DNA of 64,000 nt from Isoetes taiwanensis (lineage: Eukaryota > Streptophyta > Lycopodiopsida > Isoetales > Isoetaceae). This document shows, one piece after another, positions 32,358 through 45,183 of the stretch. A program made the position numbers and the translations under genes. The notes beneath the pieces were generated by a model, which saw only the letters and a list, made by a program, of their open reading frames with translations, made no database searches and was not told the DNA's origin. The DNA lies in assembly GCA_021234155.1 (NCBI GenBank), contig JAJEKV010000002.1, positions 15,475,428 to 15,539,427 of the forward strand, in the 5' to 3' direction. The first letter of the stretch is position 1. Every line of letters begins with the position of its first letter.

Positions 32358-33333
32358 CTTACCAACGCGGCAATCACGAGCATCCCTTGGGATCTCTGTC
32401 GTGTCGACATTGACTTTATCCTTATCATCACCTCTCTTGTCATCACGTCCACCATCACGGCTAGTTCTCCCCCACTTACCAACGCAGCAATCACGAGCAT
32501 AATGATCTTGACGGCTACATGGGTGACATGCATCAGCTTCAGAGGTAGCAGTGCATGGCCGTTTACCCAATCGATCAAATACAGATCTTCTTGTGGACCA
32601 TCCTGATCACAAACCATGTCCACATTGCTGGCACGCATTCGTGGTGGAAATCTTTGCCTTTGTTGTTGCTGCTGCTGCTGTTGCCTTGAATTTGAACCTC
32701 GAGCAATATCATCCTTCTTCATTTCTAATGCAGCCGAACAGACATGTTGCAAAGTTCGAGATCGGCATAACTTCAACATGTGTGAGTATCGGTACTTGAG
32801 AGCACCAATGAAACGGGTCTTAATCTTCCTTTTCGTTAATCCTGCCGTTTGACTTAACGAAGTGTTCAATCTGTTTGTAAAAACATCTACTAACTCGGCA
32901 GCACGCGACTTCATAGTTCGCCACTGCTCTTGGACAAAATCTTTATAATTGTCTGGCATAAACTCAAACTTCATAAGCTTCTTCATTCTAGACCAAGTAT
33001 TACTGGGCTTATTTACTGCTGCTGCCACCATAAAATAGTATCTCCTTTTAATTGAGCCCTCGCCCAATAAAGTTTTCGCTTGTCAAAGTATTCATGCTCG
33101 GAAAAGAAGCTCTCCATTTTGGCCATCCATCGGAGTAAAAATGCACCATCGCGCTTTCCATAAAAATAATCCAACTCAACCTTTGCATCTTTAGGCTTCT
33201 TCTCAACCATAGTGCCATCATCATTGGTTTGGTCCATCTTTTGCACCAAAAGTTTCTGCAACAACCCATTTTGCTTAACAAGTATAGGAGTCAAACTATC
33301 TCGAGAGTTTTTCTTCACTGCCTTCCTCATCAA
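32358..33333 (-). pseudogene. Second gypsy element: gag gene
   Basis: Two overlapping frames give a gag core (LRWMAKMESFFSEHEYFDKRKLY, ARAQLKGDTILWWQQQ, EQWRTMKSRA, FTNRLNTSLS, RFIGALKYRY), a Gln run encoded by CAG/CAA, and a complete CCHC zinc knuckle (CHPCSRQDHYARDC near 32520). The knuckle-linker segment is duplicated. A similar linker (DDKRGDDKDKVNVDTTEIPRD) appears on both sides of the solo LTR. A frameshift near 33060 and others break the gene. Confidence 0.75.
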
Positions 33334-34434
33334 TGTTCCGGCATGGTTAAAAACTTTGGCAAGTTGCTTCTTTGGCTCTCCATCATTATCCGAATTATCC
33401 TCCTTAAGAAGACATCTTCTTTACCTCTAAATTTCCAAAGATTATCCTAAGATTCCTATAGATTCCTCAAGAATCTATGTAGATTCTCTTACCTTTTTTT
33501 TAGATCTTACGAGGATACCCCTAGATTCTTTTAAATTACCATAGATTTTGTAAAAATTTTAAGATTCTAAGAAGATTCTTATGACGGAATGGTGCCAAAG
33601 CACACTCATTGGAAAGTTCTCGACGAGAGGACTCCAAAGGCCTGGGCCCCACCATTCGACCCCTCTACTGCGAGTTACGTGCCTTTGAAGGCGATTAAAG
33701 AAAGGAAGCTTCCTAGAAAGTCCACTCAATAAATACTTTGCCACCTCACTACCTTTTTATTAATGAGGGTGCCACCTCACCTCATTTAAAAAACATTGCA
33801 ATTTAATATAAAAACTTAATGGCTAGGATTTATCCTCACCTTTTAAAAAGCAAGCCAGATGCAATGCAAAAAATCTTCATTTCGACAAATGGCATGATTG
33901 CTGAGGTACTATTGATGTTGCCTTTCTCTAACCCTGTGTCTCGACCCGGAATGTATAAGCGAATTTGCTTGGACTTATTATTTGGATGCATTCTAGTCCC
34001 ATGTTTTTTTTGCAATGCAAAAAAGGAGTTATAAACACCGCCAATTTCCTTGATTTCCTTGATCTACAACTACCAGCATTCCATTACTTTAAATCATTCT
34101 CAAAGTTGGCCATTTCTTTAAATCATTCTTAAATTTGGCCCTTACTGGCAATAGATCGCACTTGGATAGGGGGAAAAGCAAGGGAGTTGTTTAATCCATG
34201 CTTGGCAATGGCATGACGTAAAAATACTATCTATCTAAACCTTGACAAAATAAGAGGCATGTTTGCTTGCATTGTGGGTGATTGAAAAAAGTGGTGGCAT
34301 CTAGAAATATTTTGAGAATCCAAGGCTAGCACATCATTTTGAACACTGCCATTCTTTTGTTTCTTTGTATATTTCTTTCCTGCCCTCCTCCTGCACATAG
34401 TCATCGCCATAATGAGTCTGTACATAGCCCTATA
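33334..34434. other. No supported gene
   Basis: Contains AGATTCTA-type short repeats (33430-33580). The plus-strand open frame at 33819-34034 has no recognisable domain. I see nothing else. Confidence 0.5.
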
Positions 34435-35469
34435 GCTATTCTAGGCAGAATGGTCTTCTTCAATAGATTTATGCTCTTCCACCCTCATCCTTTCATTGTC
34501 TAGATCGCCAGAGATGCCCTTCCTAAAAATTTGTTAATGCAAAATATATATATGTGAAGCCGAAATGAAGCTTTTATCTAATCAAACCAATTCTCGAGTG
34601 ATCCAGCACTGCTAGGCTTTCCAATGTCTAGCCACTACAAAGTATTCAATTTTGCAATAGTATAGACAATCTTAGCATGATCATTCCCAAATCTCGCGGA
34701 ATGATCAGGAATAAATCTTGGTTATTTGCAAGCATATTGAACACATGTTTTTTTTTTTTTTAAATTTACTTTGACACCATCTAGCTCTTCAGCCCTGAAA
34801 GAAAACCTGCTCTCGAATGCAACAGAGAGCACTGATTTGAGGAATTTTGTAGCTTGTTTGTGAAGCTGACAGAATTTCCTGTTGCCACAAATTCATCGGC
34901 GCTGCCACAATCCGTGGGCCAGAATAAGAAATACAAAAGAATAATCCGAGGGTTAGAATAAAAAGAAACCAACAAAAGACATAGCAAAACAATGCAAAAT
35001 CATCTATGATACAAAATTCAAAAGGACTCAACTGCAAAATAATGGAAAAGGATGCTAGAATCAACAGAAAATCATACCAAATATTCATGAGTTCCATTAG
35101 GTACAGTTGTTTTGGGACAATAGCCTAATGCTCATTGTTCTTGAATATTCAACAACTGTAGGTGTAGTTTCGGACAATATGCTAATGCTCACTGTCTGAT
35201 ATTGCAATTGCAGGTAGATTTTTTTGCCCCACGTGCTGCCCAGGGTCATAGCCACACCCAAAACCCAAACATTGGATTGCAGGCAGCTAAATTTCGCTTT
35301 CTATAGCACAGAAGAACTTCTGTTTATGCTTCTCCTCTGAAAGAAAACCGAAAAATGGAGTTCGGAGCAAATCTGATTGTGCCGATTTTGCTCAGGAAAC
35401 TGCTCCATTGCCACCTAAAATCGCCATGATGTTTTCAAACATTTGGAATCACAGTCTGTAACCTAAAAT

Positions 35470-35616
35470 CATCGCATTCCATGACCACAGTTCTATTTGG
35501 CAAGGTATCAAAGATTTCGTGTGCTTCCTCCAAGCTCCAACATTTGGAATACATATCAACTAGAGTGCTTCCAATGGCAATATCAAATTGCAATCCACTT
35601 GTAATAATCTGTACTG
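35470..35616 (-). pseudogene. Pentatricopeptide repeat (PPR) fragment
   Basis: The minus strand reads SGLQFDIAIGSTLVDMYSKC then SLEEAHEIFDTLPNRTVV, a clear PLS-type PPR motif pair from a plant organellar RNA-binding protein. About 45 residues are preserved and both ends are lost. It lies in the promoter side of the glycosyltransferase pseudogene and is absent from copy B, so it arrived in copy A or was replaced in B. Confidence 0.75.
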
Positions 35617-35796
35617 CATGTTATCAAAACATTGCATAGTAGGTAATTGACAAATTGGCCAAGGTTGGTGCAACCTTTATAAATAATGATATTTCCAGAT
35701 TTTTTGGGAGCAACTCCTATCCTAGCAATTGATGCCTAATTAAGTCCTATATTTATTTCATTGAATTACTAGTGCATGACTTTGTCTCATATTAGA

Positions 35797-36052
35797 TAGA
35801 TAGGTATTTTGACCTACATTAGGGGAGGAAAAAACCCTTCACATTTGACAGCCCACATTTGACAGCCTATTACGTGTACAACTTTTATACCACCTACAAG
35901 CTTCATTGTATCTACTAATCCATATATGTCCATAGGTAATGTTTAAGAGCTGTTGATTAAGGCAATTTATTGTTCAGTTGACTTGATACACCATCGTAGT
36001 ACAAAAACTTGTTTAGATAGATAGGTATTTTGACCTATATTAGGGGAGGAAA
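35797..36052 (+). promoter_or_regulatory. Duplicated promoter segment of glycosyltransferase copy A
   Basis: The 36-base segment GATAGATAGGTATTTTGACC...GGGGAGGAAAAA occurs at 35797 and again at 36017, 220 bases apart. Copy B has it once (48763-48795). A TATAAATA motif lies at 35679-35686, and in copy B at 48631-48638, about 190 bases before that gene's ATG. Confidence 0.6.
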
Positions 36053-36092
36053 AAGCACAATTCAGCACCAAAGTTTGGGCTGCAAAGGGCAA

Positions 36093-37517
36093 ATGGAAGA
36101 ATCGAGGCGCCTGCATCTTCTTATGTTTCCATTTTTGCTGCCTAGCCACATTAATGGGTTGCTTGAATTTGCCAGAAATTTGGCCTCTCAAGGATGCCGT
36201 ATTACGTTCATCCAGCCACACGAGGATTTTCAAGAGCAGAACCCCAGCCTAGAGCATGGGCAGATCCGATTTGTGAGCCTCCCAGATACAATCAAATCAG
36301 ATGTTTGTGCAACCGGATCTAATGGAAACCAAGGCATAGCCACTATCATGGATGCCCTGCTGCTCATGCAACTTCCCTTTGAAGATCTGCTGCAGGAGCT
36401 CATTCAAACTGAAAATCCTGTTAATTATATCGTCTCAGATTTTATGGTAGTATGGATGGCGAACTCTGTTCAGAAATTTAAGCTTCCCAGTGCTCAATTT
36501 TGGGCCGGATCTGCTGCCAGTCTGCTATTTATGTTTAGAATCCCCGAAATTATGAAGCAAGTTCGCTTCCCCATCACTGCAGGTATTTCTATAGCTTTTC
36601 TCTTTTGTTTTGCGCCATTTTTTGAATTGGATTTTTAAAATTTTGAATTGGGTTCTACATGCAAGATGATCTAAGACAGAATGAAGAGGCAATCAAGTGT
36701 GCAGAAGGAATTCTTCCCCTAAAATTGGAAGATATTCCTCTCACGTATCATGGAGATCCTCCCTTTCCGGGCTACTATGAGAAAATACACAGAGATACTA
36801 TAGATGCTTTTCAAGCAGCAGATTGGATTCTAATAAACACGTTTGAAGAATTAGAAAAAGATGTGCTGATTTCGTTCCAAAAAGAGGCAAAAAACGTTCT
36901 TCCAATAGGACCAATTTTAGCAATACAAAAGACGCCATCAGATCGCGAAGAAGAGGCAAGCAGATGCATGGAATGGTTAGAAAATCAAGCCGATAATTCG
37001 GTGCTATATGTTGCATTTGGAACAGTGGCAGATTTATCAGAGGATAAAATACAGGGCCTTGCAACAGAGCTAGAATTGAGTGGTCTTTGCTTTGGGGCCA
37101 AATATAAACAAGTCGTTGCCCCAAAAGACTAGGCAAAAATTAATGGACAATGGATTAGTGGTTACCTGGGCTCCCCAACAAGAAGTTCTACTCCATAGGG
37201 CTATAGGGGGTTTTTTGACACATTGCGGATGGAACTCTCTTCTCGAAGGCGTCGCCGCGGGTGTTCCCATGTTGGGGTGGCCTTGCCTATTTGAGCAAAA
37301 CTTAAATTGCAAATACATGGTGGATGAATGGGGTATTGGATTGAAGGTCGCTATGGGAAGCGAGGGCGAGTTCCAAGTTGGGAAAGTGAGAGATGCCATC
37401 AGGACCTTGCTTGTGGAAGATGAAGGTAAGAAGATGAGACTGAGGGCCCAGGTATTGAAAGAAAATGCCATGCCTCGACCTTGTTTGGAGCATCTCCTTA
37501 AGGTCAAACAAATTTAA
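36093..37517 (+). pseudogene. UDP-glycosyltransferase copy A, disabled by an 11-bp deletion
   Basis: Exon 1 (36093-36582) and the start of exon 2 (from 36666, after an 83-base intron) match the intact copy at 48821-50256 almost base for base. After codon ELSG (near 37082) eleven bases present in copy B are missing. The frame shifts and ends at a TAG at 37130. The PSPG donor-binding box (WAPQQEVLLHRAIGGF, THCGWNS) and the C-terminus survive only in another frame (37136-37517). The truncated product would lack the UDP-sugar site. The downstream part is still well preserved, so the loss looks recent. Confidence 0.9.
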
Positions 37518-37986
37518 GTTGGATCAATGTGCCTCTTCCTTTTCTAAACTCAATAATACATGTATGCATTGGGAACCTCTAGATGATATTATAAAAGAGC
37601 TATAAAAGAGAGAGAAAACTTGCACGTGGCATTAGTATACTATGTTTTCCTTCGCAATCTATCACGAACATCGAAGGAAGGAGTCATCCGCAGACTAATT
37701 TATCGTATGTTTAATTCATTTTTTAAAATAAGCATCCTATTTTAAATTATAACTAGAAAAGTGTGTAATCTGAGCGCATCATCGATCGTCATGGGCGCTT
37801 GTGAACTTACAGGTTGTGGAAGTGCATAAATGTATGATTCTAATAGAAGTGTGTTGGAAAACTGGACATTCAAATGGAGAAATTAAGTAGGAACAAATAG
37901 AATGTTTGAACATGCTAGTTGGGGATGTTTTATAAAGAGTGTAAAGTGGAATCTCATAAACGTCATCCACAAAAATGTTATCACTG

Positions 37987-38100
37987 CATTCTAAAAGTCA
38001 ACATTCCCTATGCCATAATGCATCCACCTCCTTTTTGTAAAGGCATTCTAAAAGTCAACATTCCCTATGCCATAATGCATCCACCTCCTTTTTGTAAAGG
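37987..38100. repeat. 57-bp tandem repeat, two units (copy A)
   Basis: CATTCTAAAAGTCAACATTC... through TTTTTGTAAAGG is repeated exactly at 37987 and 38044. The same pair is in copy B (50724-50837), so this small duplication is older than the block duplication. Confidence 0.9.
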
Positions 38101-38763
38101 CCTAACGTATATACATGTTGAAGCAGTATCCTAGTTCGTTTCTTGATCAATGTCGCAGTCAGTGTAAAAGTGCAAGATGAGGCAAAGTCATTGATCGAAC
38201 CTGCCCATCAATCAATGAACCAGCTGGATCAAGTGTTATCATATCACAATATTATACACTACCTTCTTATTGCATATCCCTATAAAGGTGAACCCCTTGC
38301 CGCAAGGAACGCTATGAAGCCGATTCCTATGACAACATTGAATTGTAAGAGCAAAATGCAAGATAATATTGCATTTCGATGTCATGAAATCCAAAACCAT
38401 TATGAGTTACAACTTGTGTTAGAAAAACAATGTGCAATTGTTGCAACCATTGCATTGTATATTTGCTTGGTTTTATGTTCAGCCTCTCCAATGTGTATTT
38501 ATTTTCTATAAATCGGATTAAATATGTCTTTTATATGCATCCTATTCCTAATACCATGTATAAATAGGCTTGTTGTGTATCTACTTGCTATTTGGTTCAA
38601 ATATATATACTCTTATCTTTTCTTGTCACTCCATTATTAACTATTTAGCTTCAAATTTTCAATATAAATAAAAAAGCCCAACACCATTATCCCAGCTCTC
38701 CCACATGCTATAACATGTGGTTCATCTTCTATAATAATATGCATTTAGCAAGTTCTCTTTATT

Positions 38764-39917
38764 CTACTTATAAAGAGTGTCCCAGTTTGGGGCGAAGTGA
38801 CTGTAATGGTGCATTTCTGATATTTTATGACCCAGGTTAGAGAAGTCCCCAAATTTGATAAATTTAGAAGGATCAAGATGAAATGCACTTAACTGAGCAA
38901 GAAGATCGACTCTTGAGGCAGCGGGAAGGAGCATGAAGTTGTGAAGAATCGGGAGGGAAAAAGAGTTTAGGGCTGACAAGTCAAGTAATGATTTATTTTT
39001 TTGGGGGGATTTCGCCATTAATGCAGAAAAAAAGGCTACAAGGAGAAGAAAAGGCTGAAACAGAGGAGAGAGTTAAGGAAAAAGAGGGGAATTCAGTGAA
39101 ACAGGGAGAAAGAAATCTATCTAAGAACTAAGAAGGGTAGAGAAAACCATAAATTTGCCAAATTACCTCGAGAGCATACTGCCATATCAAGATCATTAAT
39201 CGAGATCATCATTCTGAGAAAACTTTAACTGAGATCTTTTGTTCAGTCCAGTTATAAAACACTTGAAATTGAGCAGTAGGTGTGATGTTTCTTTTTCCTG
39301 TAAATTCCAATATCCAGGCCTCTATGATCTCGTTTGCAAATTCTTCAGATTCTGGAACAAAGGAGTATTCAGGTTGAAATAAGTGGTCAGGGAAAAATTG
39401 CTTGCAGATGAATTGATACCAAAGTTCAGAGAGAGAGCCTTGCAAGAAACCACACGAAATTCTTTGATCCTGTTTCAAAATGGTGAAGAATTTTATGTCC
39501 ATAGATAGATCAAGGAACAGGGAATGCAGTGGAGGCCGGCCCTCTACAAGGCCGGGATGAATTCAGGCAGAAGAGGTGATCGATCAGGCAGGCAAGGGAG
39601 AATCGGGGCCAGAGTTTTGCCAAGAAATTTCAAATTCGAGTAGGACAAAAAATTCAAGAAAATAGGCGCACATTTTCTCCCAGTCCCGGCTTGTTTGTAA
39701 AAATAGTCATTCTATTCTCACAGTTGGAATTAACTTCCAAATCCTTGCTGATTTTTTCAATGGCAGCTTCTAATTCTTGCAAATCAGCCTTTAAACAATC
39801 AATGGGAATCATTAGAGCATCTAAGTCAGCAACATAACTTGATTTCTCCTCTTCTAAATGGGATGCCAAAGCCATTTGCACATTAGTTGGCTTCCCGCTT
39901 GCTTTTAAACCTGCCAT
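38764..39917 (-). other. Three unrecognised minus-strand ORFs, possibly one old gene
   Basis: ORFs at 39917-39654 (coiled-coil-like: HLEEEKSSYVADLDALMIP, LQELEAAIEKISKDLE), 39502-39209 (aromatic-rich: GSLSELWYQFICKQFFP, IIEAWILEFTGKR) and 39018-38764 (LLDLSALNSFSLPILHNF, FHLDPSKFIKFGDFS) have protein-like composition and lie in order on one strand. They could be exons or pieces of a broken gene. I cannot find convincing splice sites and recognise no family. Confidence 0.3.
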
Positions 39918-42900
39918 AATGCTGAACTGCTCACATATTTTTGCATCTTTACTCTGCTGACAAGTCTTGTCAAGAAGCTCTTATCACTTTCATGCTTCAG
40001 CAGTTCAATTTCCATTGTTTTCCTTTTTCTCTTTTAAAGTCTCAGATTTCATCAAGCATGGAGACAGTAATCTAATGCTCTTGTTTCCCTCCATCTTTTT
40101 CATCATTTCCAACTAACGCCCCAATTCTACCCGAGGCATACATTTAATAGCTTTAACATTGGAAGACTTTCATCAGTAGCTAATTCCCCAAAGGTCGGAT
40201 TCTTTTTTAGAGCCTTTTGAAGGAAGACTTGCACTTGCTTTCACCTCATCCCAATCAATGCTTACTCTTGGGTTGCCCCCAAGGCTTCTGAGGCGGCATG
40301 AAGAAGCCACAAGTTAATCCCCTAAGGTGGACCACCTACCAAGATGATGTAATCAGAGTGACAAAGAAGACCGGGCCATGGTCTCTGCGTCCAGATGTAA
40401 AATACATTGTACTGTTCAATTTATTAATAAAATTGTTTTTCAACTACATCTTTGGTTTCAAACTTTAATGAATTTCCTTTGTTTTGCTTGCATTGTTTTG
40501 TTCTCGACTTCGAACACAGGAAAACTGCAAAGACGGCTTCAGATTCGAGTTTTATTCAAAATTGAATTAAGGATAGTTTTTGGCCTGGGTGCTACTTTTT
40601 ATGTAAATGCTTAGGGTTCGGAAAAAAATGGGAATGGAATGAGTCCCACTTTAATTAAATCGACTTAATAGAATGTGATGATTTGCAATGTCCCTCCTAC
40701 AAAAAACGTGCTCATACGGAAAAAAATCGTCATCCAACCGGGCTTAATCCCTGACTCTTGATAACCCCTAACGGGGAGGGCTTCAGAACCCCAAACACCG
40801 TGACTATTTGCACTAGCCCCCGGAAACATGCTATCAAAATTGTTGCTCCTAAGTCTGCCTCGATGCTTACCTTGTCAAACTCTAAGGCCAAGACCTCCCC
40901 GACCAAGAAGACCCACTCTTGAGTTTTGGTGGCAGTTCTAGTGGGAGACCTTGGCATGGGCTTTCTGTGTTTGTTCGTCTTCCGGTGCTTGACTCTCGAA
41001 AATACAAGCTTTTTGGCTATGGAGGTCCCGATCTTGGCTATGGAGGTTGAATATGGATGTCAAGCTTTTCGGCTATGGAGGTTGAGAGGGAGGAGGAAGG
41101 TTGAACAGAGCTTGGGAGGAGAGTTCAAAATTATTTGCCCTATTGATGATTCATTCCAAGAATAATAATTTCTGGGGGGGAGGGATTTCCTTACATTTTG
41201 AATTTGTAAATGTAAAATACGGGCACTTTTTTTGCCCACCCTTTCATGCTTCTACCCAAATATGTCAAAGCAAAAAGATGTCATGCTAGTACCCCGACCA
41301 AGGACCACTCTAGGCAAACCAATCAAACCCACTTCTTATAAAAAGAAGCAAAAAACAGCCAAAATACAGATAACCATGTAACTCATGGATACCAAAGAAG
41401 GATAAAATGAATATATTTGATGATACAATATGGTGATGAACATGCAAGAACTATGCACCATTTTCCTATCTGCACCTTCAAAGAATATGAACCTTGGTTT
41501 CCGTGGCAAGAAACTAGTAGACAAGGACTCAATAAAGAGAAAAAGATAAAATCAAAATATGTTTCCTCTTGCACGGGGCATATTCTCACAGTATTCTAAA
41601 ACTTGTATTGATGGAGGAGAACCTAAACTCACCAATATAGATAACAAACCAAAAAAGAACATGTACCTCTTTCGCATGACATTTTCTTGTAATATTTCGA
41701 GAACTTCATGATACGCGAACAAGCGAGAACAAAAACATCATAATCAAAGGCAAAAACGTTTTCATGGACATAAAACGAGCAAAACAAAAACCTCAAAGAT
41801 AAAAAAACTTACATGGCATACGAAACGAGCAAGACAAAGACCCCAAATGAAACGAAAACGTTATATTTACAGTTCAAAAGCAACAATTGACCACTCGTGT
41901 AAGCGACAAACGCTATCATCAAAGTTCAAAAAGCAATAAATGACCACCTTCCGCAGGACATCTCCTTGTAATACCATCGAGAAGTTCATGATACATGAAT
42001 GAGCGAGACAAGAATATTATACCAAAGACTCAAAATTTCATGGTACATAAAATGAGCAAGACAAAAGCCTCAAAGACAAAAACTTTCATCGCACATAAAA
42101 CGAGCAAAAAACTCCAAACGGAACAAAAACATTATATTTATATTTACAGTTCAAATGCAACAATCCATCATAGGTAGTTCAAAGGCAACAATCCATCATA
42201 GGTCCTGGCCCTGGAGACAATAACGTTATATTCAAAGTTCAACAGGAAATAAAATGCCCTTCAGTGTAGAATTAAACATTACTTTGACGAGAAGATCAAA
42301 GGCAATAAGATGACCTTCAGTGTAGGGTCTAAATACTACTTTGGTGAAACCAGCCAAAGACACAACCAAATGGTCCACATACTACTTTGGCAGGACCAGC
42401 CAAAGATACAACCAAATGGTCCACATCCAGTATATAAACTTTTAAAATGGATCATTGTTGCCCATTTTTGGCAACATGGACCAGCATCTATGTTTCAAAA
42501 CCTTCATTCCATTTACATTTCCTTTAAGGAAAAGTTCCAGGCTATTGTGATCCCATCAGAGTTTGGAAGACATTTGACCAAGATTGGAAGACATTGGGGA
42601 TCTCCTATTATGGCCTAGTCTTTTCCTTGAGGTAAAACACCTTTCTAGACACATTCCTATTAGCTTAACATTTTCCTTTGATTTGAAGACCAGGCAAAGG
42701 CTATAGCAAGTTTATCAAGGAGGCACAAGACATTTTACCAAAGCTCAAAACCTTATGAAGCTTGCTTGAGAAGTTTGAAGTCACACACATGAGGATGCTA
42801 CCCTAGAAGTGAAATTTGCTCTTATTCTAGCCTTGAAGTTTGGAAGACCCTTATAGAAGTTTGGAAGACCTTAGGCTTTGAGCAAATCTATCTTCACTAG

Positions 42901-45183
42901 GAGGTATGAATTGAGCCCTAGAAACAATTTGAGATAAGATCAAGTGCTACAGAGGTACCCATCTCTTCTTCATTCCATTCATCTTACATCCCCCTTTCTA
43001 TATCCCAAGAGCCTTCAAAACTTTTCCTTCACCATTGTTTCCACTTTTGAGACCTTTTCTCATCATTCTACTACTTATCTTTTATGAATCCCACCTTCAT
43101 TTGAGAATTGTCCCCTAGTGATCTCGAAAACCTTCAAAGGCAAAAAGGCTTCTTTCTCATTCTCATTTCATCTTCCTAAACCCTAGTATAGCCTATTTAC
43201 ACCCTTTTCCCATCTTTTTCACCATCCTTATGTTCCAATATTCATTGACCATGGGTCAAAAGGGACCAAAAATTCAAATGTTTTAGTTTGACCTAAAAAC
43301 CCTCTAGATGGAAAGCTTGGAAAAAAAGAGCTGACTTGGTCTTTTAAAATTCAAAAAAAACCTTTGGAAAGACCTTCAAAATTGGATTCTTGGGATGCGT
43401 GCCAAAAAATAAAAAACCTATTCTAGCCTATCTACCCTATCTATTTCTGCATAGTTCCAGGTCACCTCCCCCTTTTTTTTCCCGTGGCAGCAGGGCGTGG
43501 GGGCCAGACACGGGCTGGGTGTCCCCTCTGCGTGGCACGCAAATTTAATAGTGGGTCTGCATTTTTCCTTATATACCTTAGCCTCCAGAACCACTTCGGC
43601 CTGTGGGATATATCACCCTTAAGAATTTTCGATGAACCCTAAGAAATAGGGGAACATGCTAAATCCGGCCAATTCGTACCTAAACTTGATTGAATCCCGC
43701 CAATTTCCGCCCGAAATTAGCTCCTAAACCTTTTCCGAAACCATGGGGATCCTTTGTGGCATTTGATTCGATGGAAATTGCTCAATTTGGGCCTCAAATC
43801 ACTCAACCGAGCTAGCTTTTGGGAAGAACAGTTCTTAAACCAGCATCACAGATCAAATCGACACGCCCCTCAGAGACATACCTCTGTGATTTTGGCGCAT
43901 TGAATTTTTGATATCCTTTTGCTCTGCTCCGCTCGGATTCCAGCTCCATTTCGTTCGAGATTGAAGTCCCTGTTCGTTGTGACTTGTTCAGCATCGAAGC
44001 ACCTCGTTGGCAAACTTAAATAATCACTCCATATTACTTCATTGGTATTTTTGAAGCTCTCGAAAGGCTCAAGCAGTCTTGAATTTTCTCTCAAGCATTA
44101 TTATTTTCAAAACTTTGGTAATACCCTGTTGACATTGTCATACCTTCTGTATCACATTGCTATAATGCATAGTCTTTGCCTGAAAAATCATTGTCTTCAT
44201 TGTACATCCTTTTTTTGTAGTTCTGCATTGCCCTTTTAAAAGAAAAAAAGAGCAAAAAAACCAAAACAAGACCAAAAATATTTACTCAGAGATTATATCT
44301 TCTTCAGGTAGTTGTATCTCATCCTTATAGAAATCCTAGACACCTATACATTCGGAGAAAACATATAAAAAGATTTCTTTTCATAAGCATTCTGAGTTTG
44401 TTTTTCTTGAGGTTTTGTTTACTTACGTAAAAAAACTAAAACATCCTTTTGCTATTCAAACCTTTTGCACGTGATCTAGAGGTTATTTTGAAGTTGCCTG
44501 CACAGATCCCAACCCAAAATTCCCCATCAAACTCCATCTCCAAAATTTGGCTCTCTGTTTTGGCACTGGCCAACTTTTTGACCTGTCTTTGACCTCGATT
44601 TTCTTGACCTTCCTTTATTCAAATCAAGTCAAGTCTTCTCCACCATTTTCCTCTGCTTGTTGACCACTGATAACACCAATCAGACCTTCAAAATCTCTCA
44701 AGGTGTGTCTGCAAGTTCAGTTTTTGCTCTGACAGTTTTTTCAGTTTCAGGGACTCTAGTGATTTTGAAAAAACTAGCACTTAAAAAATGAATTTTCTGG
44801 TTTCATATGACAAGGATTGATCACCCTAAGTGGTCTGGAGGTTCTAACCACTTTGTTTAAGATTCCTTTGAGGTTAGGCTAAAATTCCAGGTTTTAGGCT
44901 AACAATCATGAAAGGACCATTTGGATAATGTAAGGGGAAGCAGCAATCTGAAGACGAAATTCACAATCAGATAATCTAAACTCAGACATTAGGAAGCAAC
45001 ACAATAGTAACCAGTTATGAAGCGATGAAAGAGATAAATACAGGTGTATCTGGAAGGAAGAGAGACATCAAGCAAGATGCAAGCCAGATATAAGGATAGA
45101 GCAAAACATGGAAAGAAAATGAAGGTGCAAATGGCATACTGCTGCTTACAATCACATATGCTGCCCAACCAATTTGAACAAAA
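39918..45183. other. No supported gene; minor repeats
   Basis: Contains a two-unit repeat of about 46 bases (CTACTTTGG...AACCAAATGGTCCACAT, 42335-42427). Loosely repeated AAACGAGCAAGACAAA words occur at 41700-42120, and a segment of 41263-41366 is shared with 29387-29495. The short open frames have no recognisable domain. The word GAGTCCCACTTTAATTAAAT at 40641 also occurs at about 1490-1510. Confidence 0.5.

Larger units (their letters stand above)
34435..38778 (+). repeat. Duplicated block, copy A
   Basis: The 4344-base block matches 47748-51522 in the same orientation from GCTATTCT at the left to CTTATAAAGAGT at the right, including the glycosyltransferase gene, flanks and a 57-bp tandem repeat. 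Copy A differs mainly by a replaced segment at about 35190-35610 (with a PPR fragment), a 220-base promoter duplication and an 11-base deletion in the gene. Confidence 0.92.

Noticed and set aside
37070-37507. Minus-strand ORFs of 145 and 177 codons over the glycosyltransferase copies
   Set aside because: Antisense shadows of the PSPG-box exon, which is clearly coding on the plus strand.
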